Source of the DNA: Psococerastis gibbosa
Lineage: Eukaryota; Arthropoda; Insecta; Psocodea; Psocidae
Reading direction: 5' to 3'
Length of the DNA stretch: 64,000 bases
Assembly: GCA_963971405.1 (NCBI GenBank)
Contig: OZ020488.1
Span: forward strand, 31,701,089 to 31,765,088
Shown: piece after piece, positions 57,674 through 64,000 of the stretch
Position numbering within the stretch: the first letter of the stretch is position 1
Layout: every line of letters starts with the position of its first letter
The notes under the pieces: generated by a model
What the model was told of the DNA's origin: nothing
Database searches by the model: none
What the model saw: only the letters and a program-made list of their open reading frames with translations
Made by a program: the position numbers and the translations under genes

Positions 57674-57789
57674 TTGAATCATTTTCATATCTTAACCTAG
57701 GATCAAAAATGTAAACGAGATAATTTTGGAAAGGAATGTGCTATTCAAAATTGTTTTGTTTACATTCTTAAGCCCAGGAATATATTAAG

Positions 57790-58588
57790 CCGGTCCGAGT
57801 TTACTCGAACATGCTTTCCAATTTATCAATGAGTCGATAGAAAAATGAGTATAATTTCATGGCAAATAATTTTGCTATGGTTAAATTTCGGATATCTCAG
57901 GGAGGGGAGGGGGGTTGTCCACCTGACGTCACTGGAGGTAATAACGGCAGGGCACGCAATGCATTTGACCGTGAATTTTTTATCATTTAAAAAAAAAATA
58001 CTTTTTTCCACAAAACTAAATAGTTTTTGCGAAAGTGACCTGGCCCGTTTCGTTACTCAATTTAACAACTAAAACATGCCTGAAGGTAGAAATCATCGAT
58101 CGAAAGGTTTCGCAGAAAAATTAATTTTTATTAATTTTTCATGAAAATTGAGTTATTTTTATTTTTTTACCCCCACAAGCAAACTATCAAGAGGCAAGTG
58201 ACCCCTCGCATTTTGTTAACATGAATAATGACTACAATATATGTGAATTTAAAAGAAATCGTTGGAGGCGTTTTTGAGAATTTTAGACGTTTTTTTGGAG
58301 TTTTTTTAGTATAAAGCCCCATCAAATTGAGTTAGCCCAAAGAAAAAAAAAAAATGGTCCCGAGGTATGATTTTTGTGAACCTACATGCTAAATTTCATC
58401 AAAATCGACCGAGTAGTTTACCCGGAAATCGATGAACAGATAGACAGACAGAGCGACAGACAGACATTTCGTAAAAACCACTTTTTTGGGTTCCTGGGAC
58501 TTCAAAACGTGTAAATCCGTTGAAATCTCGGAATAAAAAATTTCGACCATCACAAAGCTTTCCTTATACTACGTATAAATTGGAAATC
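57790..58588 (-). repeat. Unclassified 0.85-kb repeat, copy 4
   Basis: It matches the 15129 copy throughout, from CCGGTCCGAGTTTACTCG to CTTATACTACGTATAAATTG. The G-run region is shorter (about 57900-57915). Confidence 0.75.
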
Positions 58589-60564
58589 ACAGTAGGCCAG
58601 TAGGAATGTTTTTACAGGATTTGTTCTTGAGGGGGACTATATTAGCTTCTTGGCCCACCCCCTCTTCCTGCAGCCCTGGCTTTTATTGTCAAGTCATTTA
58701 TGATTATAAGAAATGCGGGTGGTCCTGGTTGCATGCATCAGTCATGACATTTTCAAGTAGTTATGGGGTGACCACTACAATGTTCTCCTTACGCCCAAAC
58801 GGGTAGACAGACAAAAGCTGTACAAACAGCATGTCGCGAAGTCATGACAGCTACTGTGTCATTTTGTCGTGACGCCTGCTGTGATGACGACTGCTACTGT
58901 ATCTGTGTCACCTTTAGTTGGGACTGCCTGTCCTTCTGAAGTGGCCCCTGTCACTTTAATACCTAATCTCTTTTCAAGAGCTACCGAATTTGTTTTGGGT
59001 TCGTGTTTTCAGGTCCGTGCGGATTTTTTAAGTCTTTTCGCCCCTTTACCTACGTGACATAGTTACTCACAGTACATTTTGGAAACACGTATTAAATCAA
59101 GAGTTGTTTAATGGTGGAGGGGGGATTTTCTTCAAAATAGAATAGCCATCTTAAATAAGACACGTTTAATAGGCTCCCATAACTGTACCGTAGATTACTG
59201 AGTATATTATAATAATAGCTTTATAGCCTAGCACAATGCGGCGTAACAGCGCTGAAGTAGTAGGTAGCTATTTTTATTTCACGGCAGACTGGCAGTGTTC
59301 TTTGGAGAAATCGGTACCTAATCTATAAAAACCTTAGTAGGAGGAACAGAAAAATTTAAGCAAATCCAGTGGTAAAGTATCTATAAACTGTGAGTTAGAG
59401 CCAACCCGGATGCTTGTTTTTAACAAAATACTACTCGACCACAATAAGACACTTGGCGAGATTTATTTTTGTAGGCTTATTTTTTAATGCCTTTGTTATG
59501 TTTTTCATTGTAAGTTGCTGTCATGAAGTGTAGAATTATACTACTTATGAAATGATTCTTATCCTCAATATGACGAATACATCTTTTCTGCATAAAAATT
59601 AGAAAAGAAGAAGCCTCGCCAGTCGCCAAGTGTGTCCGTATTGTGGTCGGATAGGTAGATAGAATTTCAAATTTGTTTTTGAAGCTGGAAAAACTTTCCG
59701 CTTATATATTTAGCATAATGTACCAATGAATAGCAATTAGTTGTGTTGATAATTTATCCTTAATACTGTTTAAATTTAATATAATTAGTGATAGCTGAAT
59801 AGTGACGTTTGTTGAATCCCAGGGATAATTCAGGTTAACTTATCAATTTGTGTTGGTGAATGGTGCTACACCTGCAGTAGGATGCTTACAAGTTAGCAAT
59901 ATAATAGGTACTATACCTAGGTAGTATATAATTATGGTATTGGATTGATGTTGCATTGCCTAGCAAAATGGGCCAACAGCCATCAGAGATGAGGGAGCTA
60001 TAGGGTAACGAAAATTGCCCAGGGAGTCTGTACTCGACTGCTGACGGGGCAGTGTCAGCAAAGTGAGTTATGGGGACAATAACGAGTCTGTGGAAGGAAA
60101 CAAGAGCCATAAATATCCCATTTCCTGGGTGGAAACGTCAAGTTTGCAAATAAAAACATCACTCATGGCAATGTCACGCTCTGAGTACCCTCTTCAACGT
60201 ACTATATACCATATGCGGGTTGCACTTCCTCAAAAAGTACAAACTACAAGTACTTAAAGAAGGTTTGAGGAACTTTACAGCTGTGGTGTATAGGAATCTG
60301 GGGGGAGGGGCAGAGCCAAAGGGTGCAAAAAACCGCCCTACGATAATTTAAAAAAAACCGAATTGAATTTAAGAATATAGGCTAGTAAAAAATTCAAATT
60401 ACGCTAATTATTAAACAAATCAAAATAACATTTTTGTAGTTTTGGATGCCGTTTTGACTACTAGCTTAGAAATAAATGATAAAGACGCCCTTGCGATCTA
60501 CGGTTATAGAACAGGATAGATTGAAAAACTTATATAGCATAGTGCAATACTTTAGAATCGAAAC
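58589..60564. other. Gene-free stretch
   Basis: No gene or element was recognised over nearly 2 kb. Confidence 0.3.
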
Positions 60565-60851
60565 CAGGCGCAGATCTACGGGGGGGGGGGGCGGCTATGG
60601 GGGCTATAGCCCCCCCATTAGGTTCCTCAAAATGCGTAAAACTCCTCTATTTTAGTTTTATTTGTCACAAATTTTCTTCCGGGGGTGATCCCCGGGCCCC
60701 CCTTGTGCTCGATTGTATTAATTACCTATAATATAGAACCCTTGTTGCTATGAAAATGCGTAAAACCCCAATATTTCAGCCCTATTTAAAAAAAAAAAAA
60801 ATCGTGTTTAATCCTAGCCCCCTCCTTGGTCCCATTCTAGATCCGCGCCTG
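60565..60851. mobile_element. hAT-like MITE, CAGGCGCAGATCTA, without nested insert
   Basis: It has the same family and ends as 33862-34355, and the CCCCTCCTT site is uninterrupted at about 60829-60837. The flanks are not a direct duplication: ATCGAAAC on the left and CTTTCGAT on the right are near inverted copies. Confidence 0.82.
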
Positions 60852-61692
60852 CTTTCGATTGAGGCTTACGACGAGGTTGAAAAATTGAACTTCGATGAAT
60901 TGATACGTTGTTTTGCCAATGAAATGGCTAGGCAAGCATTATTAATTCGAACTTTCAATCAAACTTGAGAAAAACGTTGAATGAAAACAGTTCATGTTCA
61001 ACTTTTTGAATTATTTTTCTTACAATTTTTAAAAAGTATTGCTTTATAGCAGCAAGCGGCGAACGAGGAATTTTAGTGTGTGATTCTCACAGTCTGATGA
61101 TTAGGAACAGTTTGACCAAACTCTGAATTATGAGGGGGCCGGGGGCGCCATCACTAGCTCTAGCCAAGGGCGCCAAATACCCTAGCTACTGCTACACCAG
61201 TGTTTTACAGTGAACCAGAACCTCTGTCGATCATTATCAAGTCAACTTTTATTATAATGTGGTAACCCTCCACGGCTCCACAAGGTAATTTGCTACGCTT
61301 ATATGGACCTCCAGTGAAGAGTGTTTTCCCTGAATATTTTGTATGCACCGACGGGGGACGGTTTCCAAATCTAGATGTTTTTGCTCTGTAGTGACAACGC
61401 GGGGGTAAGGAACAAAGTCCCTTTTAAACGCGCATAAAATGTGACTAATGTCCCTGTCACCTATAATTAGTTGTATTTTAACAATGAAAAGATTTTTCCA
61501 CTAATTCCTGGTACCTCCTGTGAGTGTCATTTGTAACAGCGAAATCTCATGGCGATTTGGTATGAAAACATGGGACCAATGGCAAATGGGCACTGTGCCC
61601 GGCCTATATATATACTATTATGCTTAGCTTAGCAATAGAATATTCCTGGTATTGAATGTCAGTAAGTTAAGGTTTAGCCTGTAGTGAGTCTC
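60852..61692. other. Gene-free stretch
   Basis: No gene was recognised. Two G-rich GGGCGCC stretches at about 61140-61170 face each other. Confidence 0.3.
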
Positions 61693-62356
61693 TTAAGGCC
61701 AAACCGGAGGGGGTCACGTGACTGGCCTGCAAATGACTTTGCAAGGGGTTCCTAATACACGTTTTAAACCGCAGGGGCATAGTAATAATCAATAGGAGGG
61801 ACAAGTATACGCGTAGACATGCTTACGCTATCTAGCTAAATTAAAATTACCATTGGCGTAAATAGGGGGGTCCTGGGGTGCCCCCCCCCCCAGGTCCACC
61901 CGTAGCCCCTCCCCAGGATTTATGGTGACAAAGCCGTTATGGAGGCTAAAGGCAATACTTCAGAGCTATATTTTTTCCAAATTTTTCTACGGGGGAGACC
62001 CCCAGGCCCCCCTCAATGGTAGACTTATTCGTCGTTGTAATATCTCAATTGTACTGCTTGCAAACATTGGCGTAAATAGGGGGTCCTGGACTCCTGCCCC
62101 CCCCCCCCAGGATTTCTGGTGACAAAGCCGTTATGGAGGCGAAAGGCATATAATTATTATAGTATCCACAATAACGAAAGTGAAATTAATTCTTAGTATG
62201 GTTATTTTACATGAAACAAATCATCATACTGACCAAGTACTTTCACAAAAATATATTACTCAAAATGCTGAAAACCCCAATATTTCAGGCCTATTTTTTC
62301 AAAAAAAATTATCAAAAATCAACGCTCAAGGTCACAACTCTCCGGCTTGGCCTTAA
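61693..62356. mobile_element. TTAAGGCCAAACCGG-ended element, copy 2
   Basis: The left end TTAAGGCCAAACCGGAGG and right end TCCGGCTTGGCCTTAA match copy 1 at 9590-10316. The first 145 bp are nearly identical to copy 1. The centre is replaced by the duplicated G/C-tract segment at 61853-62155. Confidence 0.7.
61853..62155. repeat. Direct duplication of a G/C-tract segment
   Basis: TTGGCGTAAATAGGGG starts at 61853 and again at 62067, 214 bp apart. Both units run through GGTGACAAAGCCGTTATGG. Between them lies the inverse of the 12431 tandem unit (GACCCCCAGGCCCCC, TTGTACTGCTTGCAAA). Confidence 0.7.
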
Positions 62357-62941
62357 AGTCTTAAAATTTAAATACATTACGTCTTCTCCTTGAAACCTAC
62401 AAGTATGCAGTCATTTCACAACCTACAGTACCACTGCATCAGGAGATTCAGGATAGCCCCGAAGAAATCCAAGAGAATCTCTGATCGTACTTTTCCAGGA
62501 GAGAGGCACCTACAGCAGTTTTATCGCTTAAGCAACCTACCGAAGTGAAATTAAAATTACGATGAAATAAAAAGAACGCCCCCAACTTATTTTGGAAAAT
62601 GCTGAATGCTGCCCCTCCCTGCCAGGCCCGAACATAGGGCGCGATCCAATGCAATGAGGAAGGTTGGGGCATAAAAACTCATAAATATTTCATAAATATT
62701 GGAGTTCATAAAATTAAGAGGTATACAATCTGCCCGGCCCCACCCTCTCCGTTGAAGTGACAAATATGAAAACCCAAGTAAAAGACTGTTATGGTCCGCC
62801 ATGGCCTGTCCCACAATAAAATCCCAATGAGTGCGTTTGGGGGTGGTGGCCACTGGTGGCAACTGATTCTTTCTAAGGCCCCGATCTCTGCCCATAGCTG
62901 GCGCCGCCGGTGTATATGTCGTACCTATTACCAGTTGTCCC
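62357..62941. other. Gene-free stretch
   Basis: No gene or element was recognised. Confidence 0.3.
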
Positions 62942-63636
62942 CAGTGGCGGCTCGTCCATAAGGGCACTGGGGCTACAGCCCTCCCAAAATTTTACAGGCA
63001 AACAAAGCAATTTCCTTTTAATAATAATAATAATAAAATAATAATATACTAATCTAGATTCTGGAGAAAAATGCAACTGCTACAATTCGGCTATGCTATG
63101 TGCGTGCTCTGGGCAACTTGGGGCAATTTTCAATATAGCCCCGGGTCGCCATGGCAACCGAGTCAGGCAAAAGTTAAGAAGATCGTTCGCACCATTGAAA
63201 AGGTGTACCCAACTTTCCTGTTATGGACCTTGCAATGCAATTCCTGGCATATGCATTAATACATGGGCAGCGGGGCAGCGCCCCAAAAATGACTTTAAAT
63301 GTTTCGTATTAATAATATCGTTGAATACTGGTATTTTTTTAAAATCATAATTTTAAGAGTTATTTTTGAGAAGAGTTTCACTGTTTTGTCATGAGTGATG
63401 ATTATTATAAAATTTTTAAAAGAACAATTTTCGACTAGGGAAGTCAGGTTCTGCCCAACGGCCAGGCAGGGTAATGTACACAAATATTAAAAAAATGTAA
63501 ACGGCGAGTGATAGACTTGTTTGCCACATCGAAATGCCGAAGAATCTATTTGATAATCAAGTAGTGGTAAGTTATATGCTATTACTTTATTACAATTCGT
63601 TGCCCCACCATTTTGATACACCACGAGACGCCACTG
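62942..63636. mobile_element. hAT-like non-autonomous element, CAGTGGCGGCTCGT, copy 2
   Basis: The flanks GTTGTCCC and GTTGTACC form an 8-bp duplication with one difference. The left end is CAGTGGCGGCTCGT; the right end, inverted, has one change. It matches 17405-18095 throughout, including the short ATG frame with GTAAGT near the right end (here DNQVV instead of DIQVV). Confidence 0.87.
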
Positions 63637-64000
63637 GTTGTACCTATTCCCCGATCTGAAAAGTGTGGGTGATCTAGCGTTCACTTTTGTTCATTAGGTG
63701 ACGCAACCTGTTTACAAACAGTGTAATTAGTATGACCAGTTCTGCCAAACAAACAGAAAGGGTGCTAACAATCATGGCAACAGCAGGGGGGCCAACTCTC
63801 AGCAGGAACCTTCCACAGAAAGTCTAATCACGTTGGCAATACACAATAGATCAAGTCTTCCATGAAGCCTTGTTTTACAAGCCGGATTTTATGTTCCATT
63901 GCATTCCTTCCATAGTGTTGGCCTTTTTATCCGAGCACCAGCAGTTCATGTTGCTATAAAATTATTTCCAGACTTTCAGAACCAAATTTCCTATATTGCG
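63637..64000. other. Gene-free stretch to window end
   Basis: No gene or element was recognised. Confidence 0.3.

Overview
This is 64 kb of animal nuclear DNA, most likely from an arthropod. It is AT-rich and gene-poor, with split genes and a very dense load of transposable elements. Two probable host genes are recognisable. The first is a NET-family (noc/elbow, ZNF703/ZNF503-like) zinc-finger gene on the + strand: two coding exons at 25600-25689 and 26797-27921, 404 residues. The second is an intronless fatty-acid-binding-protein-like frame on the - strand at 44970-45410. The arthropod guess rests on the form of these two proteins; no species can be named from sequence alone.

Nearly everything else that can be recognised is mobile DNA. 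The best single element is a complete hAT transposon at 39729-43556. It has 15-bp perfect inverted ends, a perfect 8-bp target duplication and an apparently intact two-exon transposase of 848 residues. It sits inside a tRNA-derived SINE and splits that SINE exactly at the duplication. About a dozen short hAT-like MITEs can be delimited by inverted ends plus 8-bp duplications (3096, 4430, 17405, 22037, 29369, 32601, 32960, 33862, 34134, 38457, 44664, 46862, 51234, 53896, 56166, 62942). PIF/Harbinger-like MITEs with 3-bp T-rich duplications occur at 630, 2331, 14671, 35232 and probably 9590 and 61693. Other residents are a Penelope-like element with a GIY-YIG domain (51776-52807), pieces of at least two LINE types (5979, 8611, 19185, 48520), six or seven copies of one SINE, and four copies of an unclassified 0.85-kb repeat (15129, 20893, 37009, 57790).

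The elements are nested, which gives relative ages. At 18831-19824 a LINE fragment lies in a SINE that lies in a MITE. At 22037-23620 one element interrupts the hAT dimerisation codons of another. At 33862-34355 a MITE lies in a MITE, and an uninterrupted relative at 60565 shows the empty site. At 51234-52844 a Penelope-like element lies in a MITE.

The least familiar structure is at about 3.9-8.1 kb: blocks of degenerate palindromes related to TTTACACAACTAGTGTAA, spaced about 22 bp apart, bracketed by similar inverted ends. An 80-bp module with a G/C tract also recurs inside otherwise different MITEs. No rRNA, CRISPR, operon or intact functional tRNA gene was seen. All calls are by eye; no alignment or database search was run.
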